A stretch of DNA of 64,000 nucleotides from Streptomyces netropsis (GCF_014203545.1 NZ_JACHJG010000001.1:744001-808000), one strand, 5' to 3'; positions 50,196 to 59,961 are shown, numbered from the stretch's first letter. A program made the numbers and translations. The notes: generated by a model from the sequence alone, not told the origin.

Positions 50196-50675
50196 TCAGC
50201 TGTCCGGCTGCTCGATCAGCTGGGCGAGGTACAGCGGCTCGCCGAGCTTCTCGACCAGGTCCAGCTGGGTGTCGAGATAGTCGATGTGACTCTCCTCGTC
50301 CTCGAGGATCGACTCGAAGATATTCGCCGAGGTGATGTCGCCCTTGGCCCGCATGACCTCGACGCCGCGCTTGAGGCGGTCGATGGCCTCGACCTCCACC
50401 TGCCGGTCGGCCTGGAACATCTCGGTCACCGTCTGCCCGATCCGGACGTGGAAGAGCCGTTGGTAGTTCGGTAGCCCGTCCAGGAACAGGATCCGATCGG
50501 TCAGGATCTCCGCGTGCTTCATCTCGTCGAACGACTCGGCCCGGGTGTGCTTCGCGAGCTTGGGCCAGCCGAAGTTCTCCTGCATCTTCGCGTGCAGGAA
50601 GTACTGGTTGATGGCCGTCAGCTCGGCAGTCAGCTGTTCATTGAGAAATTCGATGACCTCGGGGTCGCCCTGCAT
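50196..50675 (-). CDS. bfr: bacterioferritin
   Basis: A 159-residue 24-mer iron storage subunit. Ferroxidase ligands and the heme-axial Met are in SFDEMKHAEIL (Glu51, Met52, His54 in family numbering), with ILEDEESHIDYL supplying Glu127 and His130. ATG 50675 follows GGAAGGAG by 8 nt; the longer frame is rejected. Convergent with bfd. Upstream, a TAAGTG-CA-CACTTA dyad at 50748-50761 lies between it and the divergent molybdoenzyme gene. Confidence 0.96.
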   Translation of the reverse strand: MQGDPEVIEFLNEQLTAELTAINQYFLHAKMQENFGWPKLAKHTRAESFDEMKHAEILTDRILFLDGLPNYQRLFHVRIGQTVTEMFQADRQVEVEAIDRLKRGVEVMRAKGDITSANIFESILEDEESHIDYLDTQLDLVEKLGEPLYLAQLIEQPDS

Positions 50676-50747
50676 TGCAGAGGCTCCTTCCAAGAGGATG
50701 ACTGGCAGGTAGGCCGCATCCTCGCACCGCCCCTCGAAAGCGTCCAG

Positions 50748-50761
50748 TAAGTGCACACTTA
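50748..50761. promoter_or_regulatory. dyad TAAGTG-CA-CACTTA between bfr and the molybdoenzyme gene
   Basis: A 6-bp inverted repeat with 2-bp spacer, extended by AG/GT edges. It is unlike the iron box, so another regulator would be implied. Confidence 0.4.
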
Positions 50762-50828
50762 GTGGGAGTTGCCCCAATAGCGGAACCCCTGGTCATCACC
50801 ACAGCGGAAGGTCTGACACCATGGACCC

Positions 50829-51452
50829 ATGGGTCAGTCGGAAAGCCGCAAAGGGGAACATCTTCAGCTGCCTCCGGGGCAGCGTCTCCAGCGCGGCTGG
50901 CCGGTGACGCACTACGGACCGGTGCCGAAGTTCAAGCCCGACCGCTGGGAGTTCCGCGTCTTCGGTTCGACCGCCGACGGTGACAAGCGCTGCTGGAACC
51001 ATGACGACTTCTCCGCCCTGCCGTATTCGACGGTCGTCGCGGATCTGCACTGCGTCACGAAGTACAGCATGCTCGGCGCGGAATGGGGTGGCGTTTCGGC
51101 CCGGACGATCCTCGAACTCGCACCGCCCGCACCCGAGGTCACGCATGTGATGGTGTGGGCCGAGTACGGTTTCAGCTCAAATCTGCGGCTTGCCGATTTC
51201 ACCGCCGAGAAGACCATGTTCGCCACCCACAAGGACGGCGAACCGCTCACCGCCGAGCACGGCTTCCCGGTCCGGCTCGTCGTACCGCACCTGTATGCCT
51301 GGAAGGGCCCCAAATGGGTGCGCGGCGTCGAATACATGACCACCGACCGCCGGGGTTTCTGGGAAGAGCGCGGCTATCACAACGTCGGCGACCCCTGGCG
51401 CGAGCAGCGCTACTCCTACCAGGAGGAACCCGGCGACGGCCCGGAGCTGTGA
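50829..51452 (+). CDS. sulfite-oxidase/MsrP(YedY)-like molybdopterin oxidoreductase
   Basis: A 207-residue protein consisting of the SUOX molybdopterin domain. The molybdenum Cys is C75 in VVADLHCVTKYSMLGAEWGGV, with conserved HGFPVRLVVPHLYAWKGPKWV. It lacks a Tat signal and the heme b5 domain, so it is a short cytosolic relative. Substrate unknown. ATG 50829, divergent from bfr. The upstream region has the dyad at 50748. Confidence 0.9.
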   Translation: MGQSESRKGEHLQLPPGQRLQRGWPVTHYGPVPKFKPDRWEFRVFGSTADGDKRCWNHDDFSALPYSTVVADLHCVTKYSMLGAEWGGVSARTILELAPPAPEVTHVMVWAEYGFSSNLRLADFTAEKTMFATHKDGEPLTAEHGFPVRLVVPHLYAWKGPKWVRGVEYMTTDRRGFWEERGYHNVGDPWREQRYSYQEEPGDGPEL

Positions 51453-51546
51453 CGGTTCGCCCTTGCGTACGGTCCTGGGGCGTCCGGCGGTTCCTCGGCC
51501 GCGGGCCGTCTGTGCCCCTGCGGCGGCGGGCGCCCTGCGGGCACGT

Positions 51547-51588
51547 CCTCAAACGCCGGACGGGCTTGTTGTGGCTGAGCTCAGCCAC
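51547..51588. repeat. truncated copy of the intergenic repeat
   Basis: One full left arm (CCTCAAACGCCGGACGGGCT) and the inner palindrome GTGGCTGAGCTCAGCCAC (51571-51588) are present, but the distal right arm is missing: the sequence passes straight into the nfo stop region. The same composite is complete at 21917-21982. Confidence 0.75.
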
Positions 51589-51593
51589 GCCGC

Positions 51594-52517
51594 CTAGCCG
51601 GCGCAGCCGTCCCGCAGTTCCTTCAGCCGCGCCACGTCCGCGGCGTGTCCCTCCGTGCCGCCCGGCGTCTCGATCGTCAGCGGCACCCCCTCGGTCGCCG
51701 GGTGCGTGAACAGCTCCGCGAAGGGCTCGGCGCCGATATGGCCGGAACCGATGTTCTCGTGCCGGTCCCGGTGCGCGCCGACGGCCTCCTGGGAGTCGTT
51801 CGCGTGGATCAGCCGCAGCCGCCCCTCGCCCACGACGGAGACCAGCTCGTCGAGCGTCCGCTTCATCCCGCCGGTCTCGGCGAGGTCGTGCCCCGCCGCG
51901 AAGACATGGCAGGTGTCCAGGCAGACCCCGAGCTTCGGGTGGTGCTCCAGCGCTTCGAAGTACGGGCCGAGATCCGCCACCAGTGAGCAGAGCGAGGCGC
52001 CCTGACCGGCCGTCGGCTCCAGCAGCAGCCACGGGTCGTCGTCGTGGGTCAGCTCGTCCAGCAGCGGCAGCAGCCGCTCGTGGACCTGCGCCAGGGCCTC
52101 GTGGCGCGGCCGGCCGCCGGTCGCCGAGCCGGTGTGGACGACGACGCCGCGCGCCCCGATCGCCCGCCCCCGGCGCAGTGAGTGCCGCATCGACTCCACG
52201 GACTTCTCCGCCGTCGCCTCGGTGTGCGACCCGAAGTTGATCAGGTAGGGGGCGTGGACGAAGACGGGGAGGGACTCGGCCGCGCAGGCGGCGCGGAATT
52301 CCTCGTCCTGCCGGGCGTTGCCGGGCGGGGTCGCCCAGCCGCGCGGGTTGGCGACGAAGACCTGCACGGCCTCGGCGCCCATCTCCCGGGCGTACGGCAG
52401 ACCGACCTTGGCCAGCCCGCCGGCCACCGGGATGTGGCCGCCGACGGGGTTACGGGTGCGCGCGGACAGCGGTTCGCTCACGGCCTCGTTCATGGCCTTG
52501 TTCGTGGGCTCATTCAT
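51594..52517 (-). CDS. nfo: endonuclease IV-type AP endonuclease
   Basis: A 307-residue TIM-barrel trinuclear zinc enzyme that cuts DNA at abasic sites: NPVGGHIPVAGGL at the start, VFVHAPYLINFGS, VVHTGSATG, LLLEPTAGQGASL, GVCLDTCHVFAAGHDL and HANDSQEAVGAHRDRHENIG. All metal-ligand His/Asp/Glu motifs are recognisable. ATG 52517 lies 4 nt after the kinase stop, so translation is likely coupled. A shorter start is possible since the first 25 residues are not conserved in the family. Confidence 0.92.
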   Translation of the reverse strand: MNEPTNKAMNEAVSEPLSARTRNPVGGHIPVAGGLAKVGLPYAREMGAEAVQVFVANPRGWATPPGNARQDEEFRAACAAESLPVFVHAPYLINFGSHTEATAEKSVESMRHSLRRGRAIGARGVVVHTGSATGGRPRHEALAQVHERLLPLLDELTHDDDPWLLLEPTAGQGASLCSLVADLGPYFEALEHHPKLGVCLDTCHVFAAGHDLAETGGMKRTLDELVSVVGEGRLRLIHANDSQEAVGAHRDRHENIGSGHIGAEPFAELFTHPATEGVPLTIETPGGTEGHAADVARLKELRDGCAG

Positions 52518-52520
52518 GGC

Positions 52521-54491
52521 TCAGAGACCGCCCTTGAGGCGGATGGTGATGGTGTCGCCCTTGGGGGCCTTGTCGCCGCCCTTGACCGACTGGCCCTCGA
52601 CCGAGTCCCGGGGGAAGAGGAACGGCCGGTCCACCTTCACCGCGAAGCCCGCGGCCGTCAGCGCCCTCTTCGCGTCCGCCTCGCTCCGGCCGGTGACGTC
52701 GGGGACCTCGACCATCTCCTTGCCCTTGGAGACCGTGATGGTGACCGTGTCGCCCTTGGCCGCCTGCTCGCCCTTGGCGGGGGACTGGCCGGCCACCGCG
52801 CCCTTCTCCTTGTCGGAGAAGACGGGGTCGTCCGCGACCTTGACCTTGAGACCCCGGCCCTCCAGCGCGGAGGTGGCGTCCCCGATGGACAACCCGCTCA
52901 CGTCCGGCACGTCCAGCGCCTCGCCCTTGCTGACGGTCAGGGCGACGGCCGTGCCCGGCCGGCGCTCCACGCCCGGCCTCGGGTCGGTCGCGAGCACCGA
53001 GTTCTGCGGGGTCTCCCCGCTGAACTGCCGGCCGACCTCGCCGACCGTCAGCCCCGCGCCCTCGATCTTCCGCTTCGCCGCGGCGAAGGGCATGCCCACG
53101 ACATTGGGCACCTCGGCCCGGGCGGGGCCCTTGGACAGGACGATCGTCACCTTGCCGGTGTTGCGGATGCGTCCGCCCGGCCCGGGGTCGGTGGAGATGA
53201 CGTGACCGCGCTCGATCGTGTCGCTGACCTCCTCCTTGACCTTCACCCCGAGACCGGCTCCGCGCAGCTCCTGCTCGGCCTTCTCCCGCGTCATGTCCAG
53301 GACGGCGGGGACCTTCGTGAACTGGCCGGAGTTGATGTACCAGACACCCGTGCCCGCCAGCACCAGCAGCACGGCGGCGAGCACGGCGATCAGCCCGCGA
53401 CGCGGGCGCGGCCGGCCCGCGCGCGGCGCGGCGCCCGGCGGTACCGGCGGGGGCGGCGGCGCGGGTACGTGCTCCAGCCGCGTGGTGTGGTTGAGCTGAT
53501 CGCCATCATCGCCGCGGGCGGGCGGTGCCGCGGAGGTCCGCGGGATCACGCTCGTACGGTCCTCGGAACCGGCGTGGTCCGGGCCCGGCTCCTCGTCGCG
53601 GCCGTCGGCCGCGGCTCGTGGCGGCACCACGTCCAGCTGCTCGTCGGACAGGCTCTCGCGCACCCCGCGGACCAGCCCCAGCAGCGCGATCGCGTCGGCC
53701 GGGCGCAGCCGCGGGTCGCGCGCGGTCGCGGCGGCCACGAGGGCGTCCAGCTCGGCCGCCAGCCCCGGGACGGCACCCGACGGCGGCGGCACGTCCTCGT
53801 GGAGGTGCCGGTAGAGGACCTGGGCGGGGGTGCTGCCGGTGTGCGGCTTGGCGCCGGTGAGCATCTCGTAGAGGACGACGCCGCAGGCGTAGACGTCCGC
53901 GCGGGTGTCGGCGGTGCCGTGCTCCAGCTGCTCGGGCGCGAGATACGACACGGTGCCCAGCACGGACCCGCTGTTGGTCGTGGTGTTGGTGTCCACGGCC
54001 CGCACGAGCCCGAAGTCGGCGACCTTGACCCGGCCGTCGTCGCCGATCAGCACGTTCTCCGGCTTCATGTCCCGGTGGACCAGCCCGGCCAGGTGCGCGG
54101 CGCCGAGCGCGGCCAGCACGGGCTCCGCGATGTCGAGTGCGGCGCGCGGCTGGAGCGCCCCGCGCTCGCGCAGCACGTCGCGCAGCGTGCATCCGGCCAC
54201 GTACTCCATCGCCAGGTAGACGTAGACGCCGTCGGTGCCCTGGTCGAAGACACCCACCACATTGGGGTGGTCGAGCCGCGCCACGGACTTGGCCTCACGG
54301 ATGAAGCGCTCCACGAAGGCCTCGTCGGCGGCGAGGCCGGGATGCATCACCTTCAGCGCGAGCACACGGTCGAGCCGGGTGTCGACGGCCCGGTAGACCG
54401 TGGCCATGCCACCGACGGCGATCCGCGCCTCGACGCGGTAGCGGCTGTCGAGCACGTGCCCGACGAGCGGGTCCCCCAGGGTCGTATCCAC
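52521..54491 (-). CDS. transmembrane Ser/Thr protein kinase with four PASTA repeats
   Basis: A 656-residue PknB-type kinase. Kinase domain about 18-275: glycine loop IAVGGMATVY, K47, HRD 139-141, DFG 159-161, and a Thr-rich activation loop (TNTTTNS). A Pro-rich juxtamembrane linker leads to one helix (GLIAVLAAVLLVLAGTGVWY), then four extracellular PASTA units starting VPAVLDM, VPNVVGM, VPDVSGL and VPDVTGR. PASTA units sense lipid II/muropeptides in this family. GTG 54491 has a minus-strand TAGACT (54500-54505) 8 nt upstream, leaderless-type. Lies 4 nt before nfo. Confidence 0.95.
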   Translation of the reverse strand: MDTTLGDPLVGHVLDSRYRVEARIAVGGMATVYRAVDTRLDRVLALKVMHPGLAADEAFVERFIREAKSVARLDHPNVVGVFDQGTDGVYVYLAMEYVAGCTLRDVLRERGALQPRAALDIAEPVLAALGAAHLAGLVHRDMKPENVLIGDDGRVKVADFGLVRAVDTNTTTNSGSVLGTVSYLAPEQLEHGTADTRADVYACGVVLYEMLTGAKPHTGSTPAQVLYRHLHEDVPPPSGAVPGLAAELDALVAAATARDPRLRPADAIALLGLVRGVRESLSDEQLDVVPPRAAADGRDEEPGPDHAGSEDRTSVIPRTSAAPPARGDDGDQLNHTTRLEHVPAPPPPPVPPGAAPRAGRPRPRRGLIAVLAAVLLVLAGTGVWYINSGQFTKVPAVLDMTREKAEQELRGAGLGVKVKEEVSDTIERGHVISTDPGPGGRIRNTGKVTIVLSKGPARAEVPNVVGMPFAAAKRKIEGAGLTVGEVGRQFSGETPQNSVLATDPRPGVERRPGTAVALTVSKGEALDVPDVSGLSIGDATSALEGRGLKVKVADDPVFSDKEKGAVAGQSPAKGEQAAKGDTVTITVSKGKEMVEVPDVTGRSEADAKRALTAAGFAVKVDRPFLFPRDSVEGQSVKGGDKAPKGDTITIRLKGGL

Positions 54492-54863
54492 GGCATACGA
54501 GTCTACGAGCCACGGCGAGCAGGTCGAACGCGGTGCGCCTACGGCGGGCATCCGCAGCCGAACGGTGACATTCAGCAGGCTGCTGCCCCTGCGTATTCGG
54601 GTTGCCGTTGTCGTGTACGGCGCTGCCGCGTGTTCGTTTTCGGCTGCCGCGCGTCCGGGGGCCCAGGGCCCTGAGAGCTGCGCGCCGTCGTCCCGTGCGG
54701 CCCCGGGCCGCTCCGGGGGGTTGCGGGGCCGCTTCGCTTTACGCCCCGCAACCCCCCTGCGCGTCCCGGGGCCTCCCGCGGTCGGGGGCCGGGCGCGGTC
54801 GGGGATGCGCGGATCCGGGCGGGCCTCCCGCCGTCGGGGCCCGGGGCCCGGGGTGCCGCCCCC
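54492..54863. terminator. gap between kinase and thiG with hairpin at 54715-54757
   Basis: GGGGGGTTGCGGGGC (54715-54729) and GCCCCGCAACCCCCC (54743-54757) form a perfect 15-bp stem, a good terminator for the thiOSG transcript. The rest is GC-rich and has no gene I can support. TAGACT (54500-54505, minus) serves the kinase. Confidence 0.7.
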
Positions 54864-55667
<804 letters not shown>

Positions 55668-55907
55668 TCAGCCCCCCTGCACGGCGGTGAGGACCTCGAC
55701 CCGGTCACCGTCGCCGAGCGTCGTGGCGGGCCACTGGCCGCGGGGGACGACGGTCTCGTTGACGGCGGCGGCGACGCCCGCGCGCGCGGTGGTGAGGGCC
55801 GTCACGAGGCCGTCGAGGGTCAGCCCCCGGGGAACCTCGCGGCGCTCGCCGTTGACGCTGATGCCGACGTTGGCCCGGGGGCCGTCGGTGGGGTCGGTGG
55901 GGTTCAT
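55668..55907 (-). CDS. thiS: thiamin sulfur carrier protein ThiS
   Basis: A 79-residue ubiquitin-fold sulfur carrier ending in Gly-Gly (TAVQGG), the C-terminus that is adenylated and thiocarboxylated. ISVNGERREVPRGLTLDGLV and VVPRGQWPATTLGDGDRVEV are typical. ATG 55907 overlaps the thiO stop (ATGA). The ThiF activator is not in the window. Confidence 0.95.
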   Translation of the reverse strand: MNPTDPTDGPRANVGISVNGERREVPRGLTLDGLVTALTTARAGVAAAVNETVVPRGQWPATTLGDGDRVEVLTAVQGG

Positions 55908-57103
55908 GCGGGCAGCTCCTGGAGCGCGTTCGAGAAGCGTCGGGGGGAGAAGGGAAGGGCCGTCTCGGGCAGCCGTCCGGTGGTCAGCACCTCGGCCATC
56001 ACCTCGCCGGTCAGCGGGGTGAGCAGGATGCCGTTGCGGTGGTGGCCGGTGGCCGTGAGCAGGCCGGGCAGCTCGGTCGGGCCGAGCAGCGGCGCGTTGT
56101 CGGGGGAGCCGGGGCGCAGCCCGGCGCGGGTCTCGACCAGGGGCAGCTCGGTGATGCCGGGCACCAGCTCGTGGGCGTCGCGCAGCAGCTCGTAGACACC
56201 GCCGGCGGTGACGGTGGTGTCCCAGCCGAGCTCCTCCGTCGTGGCGCCGACGACCAGCTCGCCGTTCTCGCGCGGCACCAGATAGACGGGGCCGCCGCGG
56301 ACGACCGCCCGTACGGTCCGGGAGAGGAAGGGCGCGTACGGGCCGGGCACCCGCAGCCGCAGGATCTGGCCCTTGACCGGGCGGACCGGGGGCAGGACGT
56401 GCTCGGGGACCCCCGCGAGAGCGCCGCTGTGGCTGCCCGCGGCGAGCACGGTCGCTCCGGCGGCGACCCGGGTGCCGTCGGAGAGCACGGCCCCGGTGGC
56501 GCGCTCCCCCGTGAGCGTGATCCGTGCCGCCTCCGCGCGGTGGAAGCGCACCCCGGCCCGCTCACAGGCGACGAGCAAGGCCTTCGCGAGCCGCCGGGGA
56601 TCGGTCTGGTGGTCGCCGTCCACGCGCAGACCGCCGCTCACCCCCGGCGCGAGCATCGGCTCCAGCCGGCGGCACTCGCGCCCCGACAGCCACTGCGAGT
56701 CCAGCCCGGACCGCTGCTGGAGGGCGTGCAGCTCACGCAGATGGGCGCGGTCGTCGGCGTCGAGGGCGACGGCCAGCGTGCCGCAGGCGCGGTAGCCGGT
56801 GTCCTGGCCGCTCGCCTCCTCCAGCTCGGCCGTGAACGCCGGATAGCGCCGCGCGGAGGCCAGATTCAGGGCGAGCAGCCGCTGCTCGCCGTGGTGCAGC
56901 TCCGTCACGGCGGCCAGCATGCCCGCCGCGACCAGGGCCGCACCGCCGCCGGGCGCGGGGTCGGCGACGACCGTGCGCAGACCGCGCTGCGCCGCGCGCC
57001 ACGCCGTGACGAGACCGATGACACCGCCGCCGACGACGAGCACGTCGCAGACGGTGTCCGACGGCGTGCCCGGACCTTCGGGCATGGTGGAAGACGCGTG
57101 CAT
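55904..57103 (-). CDS. thiO: glycine oxidase ThiO
   Basis: An FAD enzyme oxidising glycine to iminoglycine for thiazole formation. The 399-residue DAO-fold protein has GGGVIGLVTAWRAAQRG (FAD, from residue 25), AGMLAAVTE, a C-terminal LRPGSPDNAPLLGPTEL and HHRNGILLTPLTGEVMAEVL. ATG 57103 is directly behind the TPP riboswitch; 3'-end overlaps thiS. Confidence 0.95.
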   Translation of the reverse strand: MHASSTMPEGPGTPSDTVCDVLVVGGGVIGLVTAWRAAQRGLRTVVADPAPGGGAALVAAGMLAAVTELHHGEQRLLALNLASARRYPAFTAELEEASGQDTGYRACGTLAVALDADDRAHLRELHALQQRSGLDSQWLSGRECRRLEPMLAPGVSGGLRVDGDHQTDPRRLAKALLVACERAGVRFHRAEAARITLTGERATGAVLSDGTRVAAGATVLAAGSHSGALAGVPEHVLPPVRPVKGQILRLRVPGPYAPFLSRTVRAVVRGGPVYLVPRENGELVVGATTEELGWDTTVTAGGVYELLRDAHELVPGITELPLVETRAGLRPGSPDNAPLLGPTELPGLLTATGHHRNGILLTPLTGEVMAEVLTTGRLPETALPFSPRRFSNALQELPA

Positions 57104-57112
57104 GGGCGTCCA

Positions 57113-57204
57113 GCCCCTCCCTTCGCCGGCATGACCCGGATCAGGTTCGTACGGTCGGAGGCCGTCCAGCCTCCCTCTCAGCCCGGTCGTCCGGGCTCCC
57201 GCGA
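57113..57204 (-). ncRNA. TPP riboswitch (THI element)
   Basis: On the minus strand: GCGGGAGCCCGGACGACCGG, then CTGAGAGGG, then AACCTGATCCGGGTCATGCC and GGCGAAGGGA, the invariant THI-box pieces. It controls thiOSG. TAGGGT at 57220-57225 (minus) is its likely -10. Confidence 0.95.
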
Positions 57205-57363
57205 GTGCTTTGCACGGCCACCCTAGTACGCGCCGCGAAAGGACCGGAAGGGCGGCCGGACGGGGGAGCCTCGCACCGTTCTGCGGCCTCCGACGGCCAA
57301 ACGTTGTGACGCTGTGTCAGAGGTCTCCGTACAGGGTGCTCCGGTACGGACCGGCCGCAGCCC

Positions 57364-57369
57364 TACAGT
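57364..57369 (+). promoter_or_regulatory. -10 hexamer TACAGT, leaderless-type promoter
   Basis: TACAGT ends 6 nt before GTG 57376; no ribosome binding site. Confidence 0.5.
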
Positions 57370-57375
57370 GATCGG

Positions 57376-58611
57376 GTGAGCGAGCACGGGAAAGCAGCGA
57401 AGACCTCCACCGACCGGCGGGTCGTCATCGTCGGCGCCGGGATGGCCGGGGTGCAGACCGCCGTCGCCCTGCGCGAGCAGGGCTGGCGCGGCGCGATCTC
57501 CGTCCTGGGAGCCGAACCCCACCAGCCGTACGACCGGCCGCCGCTCTCCAAGGCCGTCCTGCTCGGCAAGGCGGAGGGGTCGGCCTTCGAGGTGGACTTC
57601 GAGTCGCTCGGCATAGAGCTGGAACTCGGGCGGGAGGTCACCGGCCTGCGCGCCGCCGAGCACCTGCTGGAGACCGAGGCCGGGCCCGTGCCGTACGACG
57701 TGCTGGTCGTCGCCACCGGCGCCGAGCCCCTCGCGCTGCCCGGCAGCGAGGGCGTGCCCGGGGTGCACCTGCTGCGCACCCTCGACGACGCCGAGCGGCT
57801 GCGCCCGGTGCTGGCCCGGCAGCACGACATCGTGGCGGTCGGCGCGGGCTGGATCGGCGCGGAGTTCGCGACCGCCGCGCGCGAGGCGGGCTGCCGGGTG
57901 ACGGTCGTGGAGGCCGCCGAGCTGCCGCTGGCGGGCGCCATGCCGCCCGAGGTCGCCGTCCACATGGCCCAGTGGTACGCCGACAGCGGAGCCCGGCTGC
58001 TGACCGGCGCGCGCGTGGCCGCCGTGGAAGCGGGCGCGGTGCTGCTGGCCGACGGCACCCGCCTCGTGGCGGACGCGGTGGTCGTCGGCATCGGGGCGCG
58101 GCCCACGACCGGCTGGCTGGCCGGCTCCGGCATCGAACTCGCGGCGGACCACTCCGTCGTCACCGACGACCGGCTGCGCACCTCCCTGCCCGACGTCTAC
58201 GCCGTCGGCGACTGCGCGTCCTTCCCCTCCGCCCGCTACGGCGAGCGGCTGCTGGTGCACCACTGGGACAACGCCCTCCAGGGCCCCCGGACCGTCGCCG
58301 CGAACATCGTCCACGGCCCGGCCGAGGGCCCGGTCTACGACCCGGTGCCCTATTTCTGGTCCGAGCAGTTCGGCCGCTTCGTGCAGTACGCGGGCCACCA
58401 CGCGGCCGCCGACGAGCTCCTGTGGCGCGGCGATCCCGACGGCGCCGCCTGGACGGTGTGCTGGCTGCGCGCGGGCGTCCTGGTGGCCCTGCTGGCCGTG
58501 GGCCGGCCCCGCGACCTGGCCCAGGGACGCAAGCTCATCGAGCGCGGCGCGGCCATCGACCGGGCGAAGGCCGCGGACGCGTCCGTGCCGCTGAAGACCG
58601 CCGCTCTTTGA
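57376..58611 (+). CDS. FAD-dependent NAD(P)H oxidoreductase, ferredoxin-reductase-like
   Basis: A 411-residue two-nucleotide-domain flavoprotein: FAD motif VVIVGAGMAGVQTAVALRE near residue 16, DRPPLSK, ATGAEP, NAD motif VAVGAGWIGAEFATAARE near 155, and DVYAVGDCASFP for FAD. The C-terminal region matches rubredoxin/ferredoxin reductases of dioxygenase or P450 chains (VPYFWSEQFG). Electron acceptor unknown. Divergent from thiO. Leaderless-type promoter. Confidence 0.93.
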   Translation: MSEHGKAAKTSTDRRVVIVGAGMAGVQTAVALREQGWRGAISVLGAEPHQPYDRPPLSKAVLLGKAEGSAFEVDFESLGIELELGREVTGLRAAEHLLETEAGPVPYDVLVVATGAEPLALPGSEGVPGVHLLRTLDDAERLRPVLARQHDIVAVGAGWIGAEFATAAREAGCRVTVVEAAELPLAGAMPPEVAVHMAQWYADSGARLLTGARVAAVEAGAVLLADGTRLVADAVVVGIGARPTTGWLAGSGIELAADHSVVTDDRLRTSLPDVYAVGDCASFPSARYGERLLVHHWDNALQGPRTVAANIVHGPAEGPVYDPVPYFWSEQFGRFVQYAGHHAAADELLWRGDPDGAAWTVCWLRAGVLVALLAVGRPRDLAQGRKLIERGAAIDRAKAADASVPLKTAAL

Positions 58612-58691
58612 CGTGCCCTTCGCCTGTCCGGCGGACCTTCGGCCACGGGCCGTCTGTGCCGCCTGCGGCGGCGAGCGCCCTGCGGGCGCGT

Positions 58692-58758
58692 CCTCAATCG
58701 CCGGACGGGCTTGATTCGGCTGAGCCCAGCCAAAACCAAGCCCGTCCGGCGATTGAGG
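58692..58758. terminator. repeat-family stem-loop, 22-bp stem
   Basis: Arms 58692-58713 and 58737-58758 (CCTCAATCGCCGGACGGGC core) are perfect, with inner GGCTGAG/CCCAGCC. It is preceded by the GCGGCGGCGAGCGCCCTGCGGG companion. Confidence 0.75.
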
Positions 58759-58828
58759 AGGACGGTTCCGGACCCGGCTCGGGTCAACCCGGCTACCCAC
58801 TGTCAGTCCTAGATGGCAGGCTTGTCCC

Positions 58829-59194
58829 GTGACCGAGATTGACGCAAAGATTGATGCTCTCGTCCCCGCCTGGCTCAACCTCCCCGACATCGCCGAAATT
58901 CTCGATATCGAGGTGACGCGCGTCCGGCAGCTGGTCAAGGAAGGCCAGCTGATCGCCGTGCGCCGTGGCGAGAACCGAGTGCTCCAGGTGCCCGCCGACT
59001 TCGTCGGCGAGGGCAAGGTCGTCAAGGGCCTGGCCGGGACCCTGACGCTGCTGCGGGACGACGGCTTCAGCGACGAGGAAATGCTGGAGTGGCTGTTCAC
59101 CCCGGACCCGACCCTGCCCGGGACTCCCGCGCAGGCGCTGCGCGAGAATCGTGGCACGGAGGTGAAGCGCCGCGCCCAGGCGCTCGCCGTCTGA
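58829..59194 (+). CDS. Rv2175c-like DNA-binding protein
   Basis: A 121-residue winged-helix-type protein: PAWLNLPDIAEILDIEVTRVRQLVKEGQLIAVRRGENRVLQVPADF, then a C-terminal helical domain GFSDEEMLEWLFTPDPTLPGTP. In M. tuberculosis Rv2175c is a DNA-binding substrate of the kinase PknL. Here a PASTA kinase gene lies 4.3 kb away. CAGGCT at 58817-58822 is 6 nt before GTG 58829. Regulatory target unknown. Confidence 0.85.
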   Translation: MTEIDAKIDALVPAWLNLPDIAEILDIEVTRVRQLVKEGQLIAVRRGENRVLQVPADFVGEGKVVKGLAGTLTLLRDDGFSDEEMLEWLFTPDPTLPGTPAQALRENRGTEVKRRAQALAV

Positions 59195-59234
59195 CGCGCC
59201 CGTAGGCGCCGTAGACGCGAAGTGAAAACCGTCC

Positions 59235-59272
59235 GGCGTACGGGCACGGGGAGCATCCCGTGCCCGTACGCC
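59235..59272 (+). terminator. hairpin between the Rv2175c-like gene and thiE
   Basis: GGCGTACGGGCACGGG (59235-59250) and CCCGTGCCCGTACGCC (59257-59272) form a perfect 16-bp stem, loop GAGCAT. It ends 23 nt before the thiE start, so it terminates the upstream gene and may also be within a thiE leader. Confidence 0.85.
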
Positions 59273-59295
59273 GCCGACCCGGGGGGACCCACCAC

Positions 59296-59961
59296 ATGTC
59301 CGTCACCGCACGCGAGCGGCTCGCCGACGCCCGGCTGTATCTGTGCACCGACGCCCGCAAGCGCCAGGGCGACCTGCCGGAGTTCCTGGACGCCGTGCTC
59401 GGTGACGGAGGCGTCGACATCATCCAGCTGCGCGACAAGGGCATGGAGGCGGGGGAGGAGCTGGAGCACCTCGCCGTCTTCGCCGAGGCGGCCCGCCGCC
59501 ACGGCAGGCTCCTCGCGGTGAACGACCGGGCCGACGTCGCGCACGCCGTCCGCGCCGACGTCCTCCACCTGGGCCAGGGCGACCTGCCGGTGCCGGCCGC
59601 GCGGGCGATCCTCGGCGACGACGTCCTGATCGGCCGCTCCACGCACGCCGAGGCGGAGGTGGCCGCCGCGGCCGCCGAGCCCGGTGTCGACTACTTCTGC
59701 ACCGGCCCCTGCTGGCCGACCCCGACCAAGCCCGGCCGGCACGCGCCCGGCCTGTCCCTGGTGCGCTACGCCGCGTCCCTGGAGGCCGCCGGCCCCGTGC
59801 GGCCCTGGTTCGCCATCGGCGGCATCGACGCCGGCAATCTGGACGAGGTGCTCGAGGCGGGCGCCCGACGGGTCGTCGTGGTGCGCGCGATCACCGAGGC
59901 GGACGACCCGGGCGAGGCCGCGGCCCGGCTCGCGAAGCGCGTGCGCGACCACGCGGGGTAA
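59296..59961 (+). CDS. thiE: thiamin phosphate synthase
   Basis: ThiE joins hydroxymethylpyrimidine-PP and thiazole-P. The 221-residue TIM-barrel protein has [55 protein letters not shown] and [17 protein letters not shown] 59296 is preceded by GGGGGGACC. No TPP riboswitch is seen before it; only the hairpin at 59235-59272. Confidence 0.95.
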   Translation: MSVTARERLADARLYLCTDARKRQGDLPEFLDAVLGDGGVDIIQLRDKGMEAGEELEHLAVFAEAARRHGRLLAVNDRADVAHAVRADVLHLGQGDLPVPAARAILGDDVLIGRSTHAEAEVAAAAAEPGVDYFCTGPCWPTPTKPGRHAPGLSLVRYAASLEAAGPVRPWFAIGGIDAGNLDEVLEAGARRVVVVRAITEADDPGEAAARLAKRVRDHAG

